Shown here one piece after another: positions 34,445 through 43,040 of a stretch of DNA of 64,000 nucleotides. Position numbers and translations under genes: made by a program. Source of the stretch: Oscillospiraceae bacterium (lineage in GTDB: Bacteria; Bacillota; Clostridia; Oscillospirales; Ruminococcaceae); contig JAFSFT010000008.1 of the NCBI GenBank assembly GCA_017435045.1, forward strand, positions 1-64,000. Reading direction: 5' to 3'. The notes beneath the pieces are model-generated. The model was not told the DNA's origin, did no database searches, and saw only the letters and a list, made by a program, of their open reading frames with translations. Each line of letters starts with the position of its first letter. The first letter of the stretch is position 1.

Positions 34445-35104
34445 ATGCTCACATACAAACTGCACCTTATCAGACATGGCCTCACAGCAGGCAATACCGA
34501 AAGCCGTTACGTTGGCGGTGGTACAGATGAACCACTGTGCGACCTTGGCATACAGAGCATAAATTTTCTTAAGGATAACTACAGATATCCACAGGTGGAA
34601 AAAATTTATACCAGCCCTATGAAGCGTGCAGTGGAAACCTGCGAAATTATCTATCCTGACCGTGACTACACAGCGGTGGATAACCTGCGTGAATGCAATT
34701 TTGGCGAATTTGAAAACAAAACCTTTTCCGAACTCAGCCAGAATCCGCGTTTTACCCACTGGATTGGCCATCAGAATGAATTTGTGCCTGAAGGCGGCGA
34801 AAGCAATACTGATTTTGCACAGAGATGTGCAAACGGCCTTAACGAAGTGTTTATGGATATGATGAAGAACAATATCCACGAGGCAGCACTGGTATGCCAC
34901 GGCGGCGTTATGGCACTGCTGCTTGGTATGTATGCCTATCCGCAGAAACCTTTCCACGAATGGACCAGCGATTCCGGCTGCGGTTTTACAGTTGCAACAA
35001 ATACACAGCTGTGGACAAGGGACAACCTTATGGAAGCAGTGGACATTCTGCCAATCGGCTGGGGCGAGGTTATAAAACAGGCCAGCGAACACAACAAAAA
35101 ATAA
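34445..35104 (+). CDS. histidine-phosphatase-family protein
   Basis: 219 residues of phosphoglycerate-mutase-like fold. LIRHGLTAGN (catalytic His) is at the N-terminus, TSPMKRAVET next, ECNFGEFENK (proton donor Glu) in the middle and VCHGGVM (second His) near residue 155. The pattern resembles alpha-ribazole phosphatase (CobC) and related broad phosphatases; cobalamin context is not close, so the substrate is uncertain. GGAGGAAAA precedes the ATG. Confidence 0.88.
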   Translation: MLTYKLHLIRHGLTAGNTESRYVGGGTDEPLCDLGIQSINFLKDNYRYPQVEKIYTSPMKRAVETCEIIYPDRDYTAVDNLRECNFGEFENKTFSELSQNPRFTHWIGHQNEFVPEGGESNTDFAQRCANGLNEVFMDMMKNNIHEAALVCHGGVMALLLGMYAYPQKPFHEWTSDSGCGFTVATNTQLWTRDNLMEAVDILPIGWGEVIKQASEHNKK

Positions 35105-35118
35105 GCTTTGAACGATGA

Positions 35119-35163
35119 TATGCCGCAGGTGGTTTATACACTCTGCGGCATACAGTTTTTTTG
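35119..35163 (+). terminator. terminator of the phosphatase gene
   Basis: 10-bp stem (35119-35128 with 35143-35152), 14-base loop, T7 after CAG. Confidence 0.8.
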
Positions 35164-35196
35164 ACATAAGCACACCGCAACTGTCGGCATAATTTA

Positions 35197-35225
35197 TTGA
35201 CAAATACCATTTTCGGTGCTATTAT
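35197..35225 (+). promoter_or_regulatory. promoter of the thiamine riboswitch-thiT transcript
   Basis: TTGACA (35197-35202), 17-base spacer, TATTAT (35220-35225), 15 bases before the aptamer. Confidence 0.75.
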
Positions 35226-35240
35226 ACAGACAACATAAAA

Positions 35241-35346
35241 ACAGGGGTGCCCTATGAGCATTGTATACAATCCAGGGTTGTGTACATAATGCTTATGGCT
35301 GAGAATATACCCTTTAACCTGATTCGGATAATGCCGACGGAGGGAG
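35241..35346 (+). ncRNA. TPP riboswitch (thi box)
   Basis: Classic elements in order: ACAGGGGTGCC, variable arm, GGCTGAGAATATACCCTTT, AACCTGATTCGGATAATGCC, GACGGAGGGAG. It sits before a thiamine S-component gene and senses thiamine pyrophosphate. Confidence 0.95.
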
Positions 35347-35368
35347 TTTTATAAAGCTTTAAAAATCC

Positions 35369-35408
35369 CTCACAAAAGGTGCTCTGGTACCTTGTGTGAG
35401 TTTTTTGT
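35369..35408 (+). terminator. riboswitch-controlled terminator
   Basis: 12-bp stem (35369-35380 with 35388-35400 region) and T6 right after the aptamer. The TCCCTC at its base could alternatively pair with the aptamer's 3' GAGGGA. Confidence 0.85.
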
Positions 35409-35411
35409 TTT

Positions 35412-35470
35412 AAAACTCCTCCGACATAAAGCCCTGTGCACACATGGCTTGTGCGGAGTTTTTGTTTTTA
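35412..35470 (+). terminator. second hairpin with T-run after the riboswitch
   Basis: Outer 8-bp stem (35412-35419 with 35455-35462), inner AAGCC/GGCTT pairing, then TTTGTTTTT. Tandem with the preceding terminator; may give tighter shut-off. Confidence 0.65.
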
Positions 35471-35517
35471 TGTACAGTAATACATCACTGTTCAGATTTT
35501 ACAAAGGAGTTTTATCA

Positions 35518-36090
35518 ATGAAACGTACAAACACACGTGCTATGGTGGAATGTGCCCTTATGATTGCGGTGGGCACTGTACTTGCACAGATAAAAATATT
35601 CACAATGCCATATGGCGGAAGTGTTACACTGGTGTCGATGCTGCCGTTTATCGTGGTATCCTATCGTCACGGTGTAAAGTGGGGCCTGTTCACAGGTTTT
35701 GTAAACAGCTTGCTGCAGATGCTTACAAACTTCTATCTGCCGCCTGCAGGTACCTTTGCGGCGGTTGTGGCAATGATTCTGCTGGACTATATGCTGGCGT
35801 TTATGTGTCTTGGTCTTGCCACGGTTTTTGCAAAACCTTTTAAAAATAACAAGATCGGTGCGGCAGTGGGTACAGCAGTGGTATGTTTTATGCGTTTTCT
35901 GTGCAGTTTTCTTTCGGGAGCTTTGCTGTGGGGCAGCTATCAGAGCTACTACGAGTGGGCAACAGGCCTTACTGTATGGGAATACAGCCTCATCTATAAC
36001 GCAAGCTATATGCTGCCGGAAATGATAATAACTGCGGCGGCAGCGGTGCTTATTGCCAGCCTTGCACCATTTTTTTTTGAAAAACAATAA
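35518..36090 (+). CDS. thiT: energy-coupled thiamine transporter ThiT
   Basis: 190-residue S-component with six membrane segments; GGSVTLVSMLPFIVVSYRHG and GLFTGFVNSLLQM are typical ThiT stretches, and the end resembles the WEYSLIYNASYMLPE segment of the family, including aromatic substrate-site residues. It binds thiamine and works with the general ECF module, not seen here. The ATG at 35518 follows CAAAGGAG; the longer ORF runs into the terminator. The TPP riboswitch upstream strongly supports the function. Confidence 0.94.
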   Translation: MKRTNTRAMVECALMIAVGTVLAQIKIFTMPYGGSVTLVSMLPFIVVSYRHGVKWGLFTGFVNSLLQMLTNFYLPPAGTFAAVVAMILLDYMLAFMCLGLATVFAKPFKNNKIGAAVGTAVVCFMRFLCSFLSGALLWGSYQSYYEWATGLTVWEYSLIYNASYMLPEMIITAAAAVLIASLAPFFFEKQ

Positions 36091-36094
36091 AATA

Positions 36095-36123
36095 TTGACA
36101 AAACAAACGATAATTTATAATAT
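36095..36123 (+). promoter_or_regulatory. promoter of the acyltransferase gene
   Basis: TTGACA (36095-36100), 17-base spacer, TAATAT (36118-36123). Leads into an 80-base leader with its own terminator. Confidence 0.6.
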
Positions 36124-36170
36124 TTATGTAAGAATACTTATGTAAAGGTATTGTATTTCGGTTGAGAAAT

Positions 36171-36200
36171 AAAGCTCACAGCCAGTCTGTGGGCTTTTTT
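36171..36200 (+). terminator. leader terminator just before the acyltransferase gene
   Basis: 10-bp stem (36172-36181 with 36186-36195), 4-base loop, T6, ending 12 bases before the start codon. It may end read-through from thiT or serve as an attenuator for the downstream gene. Confidence 0.75.
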
Positions 36201-36211
36201 ACGGAGTTTTT

Positions 36212-37243
36212 ATGGGAAATGTTCAGAATAAAAACCGAATAGCGTGGGTGGATGCGGCAAAAGGTATTGCCATCATTTTTGTTCTGATAATCCATTACGA
36301 CCGCAGCGACGCAGGCAGGGTAGCCGCACTGGGGCTTATGTTCAGTGTGCAGATGTTCTTTTTTCTCAGCGGTATGTTTGCTAATACTGCAAAATATACC
36401 ATAAAGGAATATATAAAACGTCAGGCAAAGGCTCTTATGCTGCCATACGCAGTTTTTTCCGTAATAAATATTGTTTTTCACTATATTTTTAACCGTGGTC
36501 TGCCGTCTGAAGTTATCAGGGAGATTGTAATTAATATAATCCTTGCCCGCCGCAATCATATGCTGGTGGCAGCAATGTGGTTTCTGCCCTGTCTTTTCCT
36601 TGTAAGTATACTCTATAAGCTGCTTGCAATGGCAATAAGGGACAAACGCCTGCTGCTTGCGGTGTGCTTTGGCATAAGTGCCTTTGCACGGTTTTTACTG
36701 CAGGAGCCTATGCTTGTTTTCAGCGCAAATCAGGCTTTGAGGTTTATTGTATATTATTCGGCAGGTGATGTGCTGTATCCATATTTAAAGGATATGAGCA
36801 TGGAAAGTTTTAAAGCTGCAGCACCAAAGAAAAAGATGTTTACAACAACGGCAATGGTACTGCTGGCGGTGCTGGTGTGCAGATTGTATATAAAGGATTA
36901 TATAATCAGAATTTCCTACGAATATAATTTTGCATTTATCACATCCCTTTTTGTAAACACCGTTGTGATTATAGTGTTTGTGATTATGCTTTCGGTGCTG
37001 ATTTCTGGTTTTGTGCCCCTTGTAAAAATTGGTCAGAACACCCTTGGCTTCTGTTGCCTTGAAAATATCGGACGTGCTGTCGTAAATACGGCTATGGCGC
37101 TTACGGGTATAGGTTTCTGGGCGGATGACCCATTGGAGGTTGTTCTCTTCAACTTTATTGCAATGGCGGCCAGTTATGTAATAATTGTGGCGATAAACCG
37201 ATTCTGCCCGGTGCTTTTCGGGAAAAGTAAAGCGAAAAAGTAA
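36212..37243 (+). CDS. acyltransferase-3-like membrane protein
   Basis: 343 residues with about ten membrane segments. Opening RIAWVDAAKGIAIIFVLIIHYD is typical of the acyltransferase 3/fucose-4-O-acetylase group (conserved D-x-A-K-G-I and a His in helix 1), followed by FFFLSGMFA. Such enzymes O-acetylate envelope sugars or move acyl groups. Substrate unknown. ACGGAG precedes the ATG. Its leader has a promoter followed by an intrinsic terminator. Confidence 0.85.
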   Translation: MGNVQNKNRIAWVDAAKGIAIIFVLIIHYDRSDAGRVAALGLMFSVQMFFFLSGMFANTAKYTIKEYIKRQAKALMLPYAVFSVINIVFHYIFNRGLPSEVIREIVINIILARRNHMLVAAMWFLPCLFLVSILYKLLAMAIRDKRLLLAVCFGISAFARFLLQEPMLVFSANQALRFIVYYSAGDVLYPYLKDMSMESFKAAAPKKKMFTTTAMVLLAVLVCRLYIKDYIIRISYEYNFAFITSLFVNTVVIIVFVIMLSVLISGFVPLVKIGQNTLGFCCLENIGRAVVNTAMALTGIGFWADDPLEVVLFNFIAMAASYVIIVAINRFCPVLFGKSKAKK

Positions 37244-37251
37244 ATAAAATT

Positions 37252-37288
37252 AAGGTCGGACAGATGCTTTTCTGTGCCGACCTTTTCT
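37252..37288. terminator. bidirectional terminator, acyltransferase/DUF378
   Basis: About 11-bp stem with one bulge per arm (37252-37263 with 37272-37284), T run on plus and A/T run on minus strand. Confidence 0.75.
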
Positions 37289-37290
37289 TC

Positions 37291-37494
37291 TTACATATCT
37301 TCGCTGCTGCCGCTGAACAAAGCAGGGATGCTGCATACTGCCGCAACGCCCACAAGGGTATATACAATCCTTGCCAGCAGGCTGCCGCTGCCAAAGATAA
37401 ATGCCACAAGGTCAAAGTTTAAAATACCCACAAGACCCCAGTTGAGGCCGCCCACAATCAGCAGGGCAAGGCAGACTTTATAAAGCATATTCAT
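37291..37494 (-). CDS. DUF378 small membrane protein
   Basis: 67 residues with two membrane helices; LLIVGGLNWGLVGILNFDLVAF is the family hallmark (YuzA-like). Function unknown. GAAAGGACTG precedes the ATG. Confidence 0.88.
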   Translation of the reverse strand: MNMLYKVCLALLIVGGLNWGLVGILNFDLVAFIFGSGSLLARIVYTLVGVAAVCSIPALFSGSSEDM

Positions 37495-37580
37495 ATAAAT
37501 CAGTCCTTTCGTTGTTTCGGGGATGCAATACCATTTGAGGCTTTGCGTTTTGCCCCGACAGTCATTTTGCTGATATTATG

Positions 37581-37613
37581 CACAATAAATCTGTGAATAA
37601 ACATTTTATTGTG
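37581..37613. other. 9-bp inverted repeat upstream of DUF378
   Basis: CACAATAAA (37581-37589) mirrors TTTATTGTG (37605-37613), about 90 bases upstream of the DUF378 start. Possible operator; otherwise 37495-37796 has no gene, only the hairpin at 37654. Confidence 0.3.
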
Positions 37614-37653
37614 TGTAAAACTTTTACCGACAGTTTTTAAGCAGTACAAAAAT

Positions 37654-37692
37654 ATACCGCCGCAGATATTTTTATGTCTGCGGCGGTATTTG
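37654..37692. terminator. long GC-rich hairpin, possible terminator
   Basis: 13-bp perfect stem (37654-37666 with 37677-37689). Arms nearly equal those of the terminator after trpS (42483-42518). It is 105 bases past the nadE-like stop, with T5 on the minus strand after a short AT stretch. Confidence 0.6.
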
Positions 37693-37796
37693 CCAATCTT
37701 ATATTGCTTGTATTTTAAAGATAAAATTCCTGCGTTGAAACGGATTTTTGTCGAAAAGATTTTACAAATTGTAATATTTTGTCTTAAAATAACAGA

Positions 37797-39461
37797 TTAT
37801 GTCAGACTTTGCAGAAAAATGTCGGTGCTGCCGTCGCTGGCATAGGATTTTTCTGTACCTACAAGACTTACATGGGTAAGGTCTGCACATTCAGGACTGC
37901 AGCTGCGTTTAAACTGTCCCACAGCAAATTTACGCCAGAACATCCTGAGCTTTTCGGTGATATATTCAACGGTGAATTCGCCTTCAAATATACTGTAGGC
38001 CTTTTCCACAATCTCTGCAGGAGATATCTTTGTCACTACTGTACAGTAGATAAAAAAGTCAATAAGCTTGTAAGGGGCAAGTATATCTTCGGTCTTTTGC
38101 AGAATTTCGCCTCCGTGAGGGATAAGTTCAGGGCTTACAGGGATATTGAGCACCTTGTCCACAGCTTCTTTTACATCGGCAAATATTGCCATATCTGTAA
38201 TATATGGCAGCATTGTACGCATAACAGTTTTGGAAACACAGCAGTTTACGTTGTAGCTTGCAAGCTGGTCGCCGCCAAAGGTGGAAAAACCAAGTGCAAC
38301 CTCGCTTAAATCGCCTGTGCCAACCATAATTGCACCAAGGTGGTTTGCCATATTAAGGGCGTTCATTGTTCGGGTTCTTGCCTGAACATTTTCCATTGTA
38401 ACGTCAGGGGTGATGCCGTCGTGATCGATGCTTAAAAGTGCTGCACGGCAGGTGTCGGTTATATCAACGGCTTTAAGTTCAAGACCAAGCTTTTCACACA
38501 GTTCAAATGCAAGCCCTTTTGTTGTGTGGCTGGTACCAAAACCAGGCTGGGTGAGAATATGCATGCCCTTTCTGTCAAGTCCAAGCATGTCAAAGGTTTT
38601 TACACATACAAGCAGTGCCATTGTGCTGTCCAGCCCGCCGGAAAGGTTGAGAACAATATCCTTGCAGCGGATATTCTTAAGACGGTTTGCAAGGCTTTCG
38701 CACTGCATATCAAACAAATCGAGACAGTAAAATTTTTCCGGTACGTTTGCAGGAATAAGCGGGTTCTGATTGTAACATACAGGAAAATCTGCCATTGCAG
38801 AATAATCTGCTGTATCTTCGCCAATATGGGGGAGGACAGCTTTTTCTATTTTAAAAACATCAGGGCAGTATTCAGAATGTCCGCTGCCGTAGTAAATGCC
38901 GGAGTCTGTGCTTTTTATAACGCCTGTTATCGGCATATAGAAATCAGGGCTTGTGGTATATCCGCTGCCTGCGGTGTTCAGCACAAAGGTGGTGCCGTAT
39001 TTTTTGCTGATGGCTTTAAGTGTTTCTGTCCACAGATATTTCTGCCCTGCAAAGCCCTTTTCCATCCAGTTGATAAACACTATATCGGTGCCGCTGCATA
39101 TCTCGTTTACATTGCCGAAAAGCTGGCTGCTGTTTTTTACAATACGTGTTCTGTATCCGCACACTTTGCCAGAAATACATGGAGTATATTCAGATGTTGC
39201 GGCATCAATTGTGTCCGCAACAACAGTAATGCCATGGCTTGCTGCCTTGCGGCAAAGATCGTCAATTTTGCTGTTATATGCTTTGATAAACCAGTCGGTG
39301 TCCTTAAGAATGCCAATCTGTGCACCCATCAGACATCCGGCAGGGTATACGATAACATCACAGCCTTTTTGTATACAGATGTCAAGGGCGGCGGCTGCCT
39401 TTTCAAAATTTGCGGTTATATTCATAGGTTGGGATTTAATTTTTGCAAGATAGATTTTCAT
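37797..39461 (-). CDS. nadE: NAD+ synthase with degenerate amidase domain
   Basis: 554 residues, the length of glutamine-dependent NAD synthetases. The C-terminal synthase domain (from about 255) is intact: NLSGGLDSTMAL pyrophosphatase loop (274-279), QARTRTMNALNMANH, GTGDLSEVALGFSTFGGD. The N-terminal nitrilase-like domain has lost the triad: the Glu site reads VYPAGCLMG instead of FPEL-LTGY, no Lys of the K-xLP type is seen, and no ICED-like Cys motif exists. The enzyme probably uses free ammonia (inference). Start at 39461 after GGGGGC; an ATG 4 codons earlier is also possible. Confidence 0.88.
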   Translation of the reverse strand: MKIYLAKIKSQPMNITANFEKAAAALDICIQKGCDVIVYPAGCLMGAQIGILKDTDWFIKAYNSKIDDLCRKAASHGITVVADTIDAATSEYTPCISGKVCGYRTRIVKNSSQLFGNVNEICSGTDIVFINWMEKGFAGQKYLWTETLKAISKKYGTTFVLNTAGSGYTTSPDFYMPITGVIKSTDSGIYYGSGHSEYCPDVFKIEKAVLPHIGEDTADYSAMADFPVCYNQNPLIPANVPEKFYCLDLFDMQCESLANRLKNIRCKDIVLNLSGGLDSTMALLVCVKTFDMLGLDRKGMHILTQPGFGTSHTTKGLAFELCEKLGLELKAVDITDTCRAALLSIDHDGITPDVTMENVQARTRTMNALNMANHLGAIMVGTGDLSEVALGFSTFGGDQLASYNVNCCVSKTVMRTMLPYITDMAIFADVKEAVDKVLNIPVSPELIPHGGEILQKTEDILAPYKLIDFFIYCTVVTKISPAEIVEKAYSIFEGEFTVEYITEKLRMFWRKFAVGQFKRSCSPECADLTHVSLVGTEKSYASDGSTDIFLQSLT

Positions 39462-39675
39462 AATAGCCCCCATAGAATTTGTAGTTCATATATATAACAC
39501 ATATATAATAAGTATAACAAAAATAAACGGCCGAATGCAATTACAAAAATGTAATAAATACCGTATTGTAAAAAAACAGCATAAATGATAAAATATTTTA
39601 TTATATTTTATCAGCGGAGCAGCTCCGTGGGATAATACACATCAGATATTGTTGTTTGTACAAAGGATATTGTTT

Positions 39676-40155
39676 ATGGAAAAGATACTCAGTATAATTG
39701 AAACTCAGCCACTGCTTACACCGGGCCAGATTGCTGCAATGGTGGACAGAACCGAGCAGGAGGTTGTTGATATAATTGAAAAATGTAAGCGCGAGGGCAT
39801 CATCAAAGGCTACCGTACACTTATCGACTGGGATAAGGTTAGCACAAACCATGTTAAAGCACTTATCGAACTGCGTGTTTCTCCTAAAAAAGGCAGAGGC
39901 TTTGAGGAGATTGCACAGACTGTTGCTTCCATGCCGGAGGTTGAGGCAGTAACACTTATCAGCGGCGGTTACGACCTGCTGGTGGAAATCAAGGCAAAAT
40001 CCTTTCAGGAGATTGCAATGCTTGTTGCAAAACGCCTTTCTCCGCTGGACGATGTAAACGGCACAAAAACAAACTTTGTGCTGCGTCCTTATAAAGTCAG
40101 CGGTGTTCCGTTTATTGAGGAAGACAAGGACGAAAGGGGCTTCAATTTCTTATAA
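39676..40155 (+). CDS. Lrp/AsnC-family regulator
   Basis: 159 residues: winged helix (about 5-60) and RAM/ACT-like ligand domain (about 65-140; ALIELRVSPKKGRGFEEIA, GGYDLLVEIK). These proteins sense amino acids and bind DNA as oligomers. AAAGGA precedes the ATG at 39676; nine earlier in-frame codons lack a good site. The stop overlaps the aminotransferase start by one base (TAATG), so the two are coupled; the regulator likely controls amino-acid use. Confidence 0.9.
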   Translation: MEKILSIIETQPLLTPGQIAAMVDRTEQEVVDIIEKCKREGIIKGYRTLIDWDKVSTNHVKALIELRVSPKKGRGFEEIAQTVASMPEVEAVTLISGGYDLLVEIKAKSFQEIAMLVAKRLSPLDDVNGTKTNFVLRPYKVSGVPFIEEDKDERGFNFL

Positions 40156-41324
40156 TGAACTACGATAAGCTTTTAAATCCTGTAATCGTAGCGGAAAAAC
40201 CCTCGGGCATTCGCCGTTTCTTTGACCTTGCAAGCACCATGAAGGACTGCATTGTCCTGGGTGTTGGCGAGCCTGACTTCAAAACCCCATGGGTAATCCG
40301 CGAAGCAGGTATAACCAGCCTTGAAAAAGGCAGAACCTTTTACACCTCCAACAGCGGCCTTATTCAGCTGCGTGATGAAATCTGCAGATATCTTCGCCGT
40401 CGCTTTGATATAAGATACGAGACTGACGAGGTTATGGTAACGGTGGGCGGCAGCGAGGGCATTGATGCCTGTATGCGTGCTGTGCTCTGCCCCGGCGACG
40501 AGGTTATCATTCCATATCCAAGCTATGTAAGCTATGGTCCTATGGCACACCTTGCAGGTGCAACGGTAGTGCCTTTAAATACAAAGGCAGAAAACTCCTT
40601 CCGCATAACTGCAGAGGAACTTAAGGCTGTTATCACACCAAAGACAAAGCTGCTGGTGCTTCCGTATCCGTCCAACCCTACAGGTGCGGTTATGAGGAGG
40701 GAACACCTTGAGGAGATAGCAGAGGTTCTCCGCGGCACGGACATCCTTGTTATGAGTGATGAAATCTATGCCGAGCTTACCTACGGCAGCGAAAGACATG
40801 TAAGTATTGTAAACCTTGAGGGGATGAAGGAACGCACAATCCTTATCAACGGTTTCTCCAAGGCACACGCAATGACAGGATGGCGTCTGGGCTATGCCTG
40901 TGCACCAAAACCTATTCTGCAGCAGATGCTTAAAATACATCAGTACGGGATTATGTCCGCACCTACAACCAGCCAGTATGCAGCTATCGTGGCACTTTCC
41001 CAGTGTGACGATGCAGTTGAGGAGATGCGTACACAGTACGATTTACGCCGCAAGTTCCTTACAAGTGAACTCAGACGCATAGGTATGCCAAGCTATGATG
41101 CAGACGGCACATTCTATGTTTTTGCAGATATAAGAGCAAGCGGACTTTCCAGCGAGGAATTCTGCGAAAGACTTATGTACGAAAAACGTGTTGTGGTTGT
41201 GCCGGGCACCGCCTTTGGCGATGCAGGCGAGGGCTTTGTACGCATAAGCTATTCCTACTCTATCGACCACATACAGCAGGCACTGCGCCGAATGGAAGAA
41301 TTTATGAACGAGGTAAAAAAATAA
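40155..41324 (+). CDS. class I/II PLP aminotransferase
   Basis: 389 residues. Fold-type I aminotransferase with GVGEPDFKTP, SNPTGAVM, SDEIYAELTYG and PLP Lys236 in INGFSKAHAMTGWRLGY; RISYSYS holds the substrate-carboxylate Arg. Groups with PatA/AspC-like enzymes (aromatic, Asp or Ala substrates); specificity not fixed. Coupled to the Lrp-family gene, an arrangement common in Clostridia. Confidence 0.92.
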   Translation: MNYDKLLNPVIVAEKPSGIRRFFDLASTMKDCIVLGVGEPDFKTPWVIREAGITSLEKGRTFYTSNSGLIQLRDEICRYLRRRFDIRYETDEVMVTVGGSEGIDACMRAVLCPGDEVIIPYPSYVSYGPMAHLAGATVVPLNTKAENSFRITAEELKAVITPKTKLLVLPYPSNPTGAVMRREHLEEIAEVLRGTDILVMSDEIYAELTYGSERHVSIVNLEGMKERTILINGFSKAHAMTGWRLGYACAPKPILQQMLKIHQYGIMSAPTTSQYAAIVALSQCDDAVEEMRTQYDLRRKFLTSELRRIGMPSYDADGTFYVFADIRASGLSSEEFCERLMYEKRVVVVPGTAFGDAGEGFVRISYSYSIDHIQQALRRMEEFMNEVKK

Positions 41325-41430
41325 CCTTTTCGTAAAATGCATAAAAAATGTTCCACAAGGGCATTTATGTCCCTGACTTAAAAGGAAAAATATATATTAT
41401 TAATACATTTATTATAAGGAGGAAAAAATT

Positions 41431-42432
41431 ATGGACGCACCAAAAAAACGTGTATTCAGCGGCATACAGCCAACAGGTGCTTTTACACTTGGAAACTATA
41501 TAGGTGCTGTGCGTAACTGGCCTCTTTTGCAGGATGAATATGACTGCATCTACTGCGTGGTAGACCAGCACGCTCTCACAATCCGCCAGGTGCCTGCAGA
41601 ACTTCGCAAACGCAGCTACGAGGCAGCGGCAATGCTGCTGGCATCGGGTATCGACCCACAGAAATCTCTTGTGTTTATCCAGAGCCATGTTCCTCAGCAT
41701 TCCCAGCTGGCGTGGGTGCTCAGCTGTAACGCACAGTATGGCGAGCTTGGACGTATGACACAGTTCAAGGACAAAAGTTCCAAACATGCAGACAACATCA
41801 ATACCGGTCTTTTCACATATCCTGTGCTTATGGCGGCAGATATCATGCTGTACAATGCACACTATGTGCCTGTAGGCGGGGACCAGAAACAGCACGTTGA
41901 ACTGGCAAGGGATATTGCACAGCGTTTCAACAACAATTACAGCGAAACTTTTGTTCTGCCTGAACCTATGATTCCAAAGGTAGGTGCAAGGGTTATGAGC
42001 CTGCAGGAGCCTTCAAAGAAAATGTCAAAATCTGACGCAAACGAAAAAAGCTTTGTACTGATGACAGATTCTGCCGATGTAATTATGAAAAAATTCAAAT
42101 CTGCAGTTACAGACAGCGACGGTGTTGTCAGATATGATGTGGAAAACAAACCGGGCATCTCCAATCTTATGGGCATCTACTCTGTAATGACAGGAAAGGG
42201 CTTTGAGGATATTGAAAAGGAATTTGAGGGTCAGGGATACGGCACATTCAAAGCTGCAGTTGCAGAAAGTGTAATTGACACCCTTAAACCTGTTCAGGAC
42301 GAATATAACCGCATTCTCAGCGATAAGCCATATCTTGAAGGTATGCTTAAAGAAGGTGCAGAAAAAGCACGTTATCAGGCAAACAAGCTGCTCAACAAGG
42401 TTTACCGCAAGATTGGTTTTGCACAGTTTTAG
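41431..42432 (+). CDS. trpS: tryptophan--tRNA ligase
   Basis: 333-residue class Ic synthetase. The HIGH-like motif is PTGAFTLGNYIGA (residues 14-26), the KMSKS motif is KKMSKS (about 196-201), and GGDQKQHVELARDIAQRF and the Trp-site DQHALT are conserved. It charges tRNA-Trp. AAGGAGG precedes the ATG. There is no T-box in the 106-base upstream gap. Confidence 0.97.
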   Translation: MDAPKKRVFSGIQPTGAFTLGNYIGAVRNWPLLQDEYDCIYCVVDQHALTIRQVPAELRKRSYEAAAMLLASGIDPQKSLVFIQSHVPQHSQLAWVLSCNAQYGELGRMTQFKDKSSKHADNINTGLFTYPVLMAADIMLYNAHYVPVGGDQKQHVELARDIAQRFNNNYSETFVLPEPMIPKVGARVMSLQEPSKKMSKSDANEKSFVLMTDSADVIMKKFKSAVTDSDGVVRYDVENKPGISNLMGIYSVMTGKGFEDIEKEFEGQGYGTFKAAVAESVIDTLKPVQDEYNRILSDKPYLEGMLKEGAEKARYQANKLLNKVYRKIGFAQF

Positions 42433-42482
42433 TGTATAGTGTGCTTTGTCCGACAAAGCAGAAGTAAAGAAATAAAAAGTAT

Positions 42483-42518
42483 ACCGCCGCAGGATGTAAA
42501 ATGCCTGCGGCGGTTTTT
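42483..42518 (+). terminator. terminator of trpS
   Basis: 11-bp GC-rich stem (42483-42493 with 42504-42514), TTTTTGT. A smaller 8-bp hairpin lies just before it at 42442-42460. Confidence 0.9.
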
Positions 42519-42804
42519 GTAATATGAGTACACAATATAATTTTTAAACCTGTAAATTTGTGTTTGTGACAAGGATTGGTCAAAATGGAGAAAATAATTA
42601 ATGACCTTTGTCTAAAACTGCCAAACAACATTTAATATGGATAAAACTCAATATAAATTAAATTTATAACATAGGCTTTTAAAACTGTATCAAAGCGGTT
42701 TTGTAACAAAAAGTAATAACTTTTGTCTATAGCTTGAAAAACGGATTTAATCAAAAAAGATAAAAGAGTTTTCACATAAAGTTCAAAAAAATAAAAAAAT
42801 AGTG

Positions 42805-42832
42805 TTGCAAAACATATGTTTTATGCTATAAT
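42805..42832 (+). promoter_or_regulatory. promoter of threonine dehydratase, with palindrome in the spacer
   Basis: TTGCAA (42805-42810), 16-base spacer, TATAAT (42827-42832). The 14-base perfect palindrome AAAACATATGTTTT (42809-42822) overlaps the -35 end and spacer and may be an operator. The region 42519-43040 has no gene and is AT-rich. Confidence 0.5.
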
Positions 42833-42894
42833 CTTAGTTAATGTAAATAATTTGTTCATAAAATTATTACAAAATGTACACAGTAAAACACAGT

Positions 42895-43000
42895 TGTGCG
42901 TCAATGATGGACAAAATTGACAAAAATGTTACAATTGACCATAAAAAATATCAATGACTTTTTTGGTGATACAAATGTGTGTCAAGGACGGACAAACTGG
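42895..43000 (+). repeat. 25-base imperfect direct repeats in the leader of threonine dehydratase
   Basis: TGTGCGTCAATGATGGACAA... (42895-42919) and TGTGTGTCAAGGACGGACAA... (42976-43000) agree at 20 of 25 positions, 81 bases apart, and the first also contains a GTCAAT/ATTGAC inverted repeat. Likely regulator sites or leader RNA structure. Confidence 0.45.
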
Positions 43001-43040
43001 GGAATAAATCTTAAATATTTTTATACGGAGGTATACCATC

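Noticed and set aside
41325..41430. T-box leader before trpS
   Set aside because: The gap is only 106 bases and lacks the T-box sequence and a specifier-loop layout.
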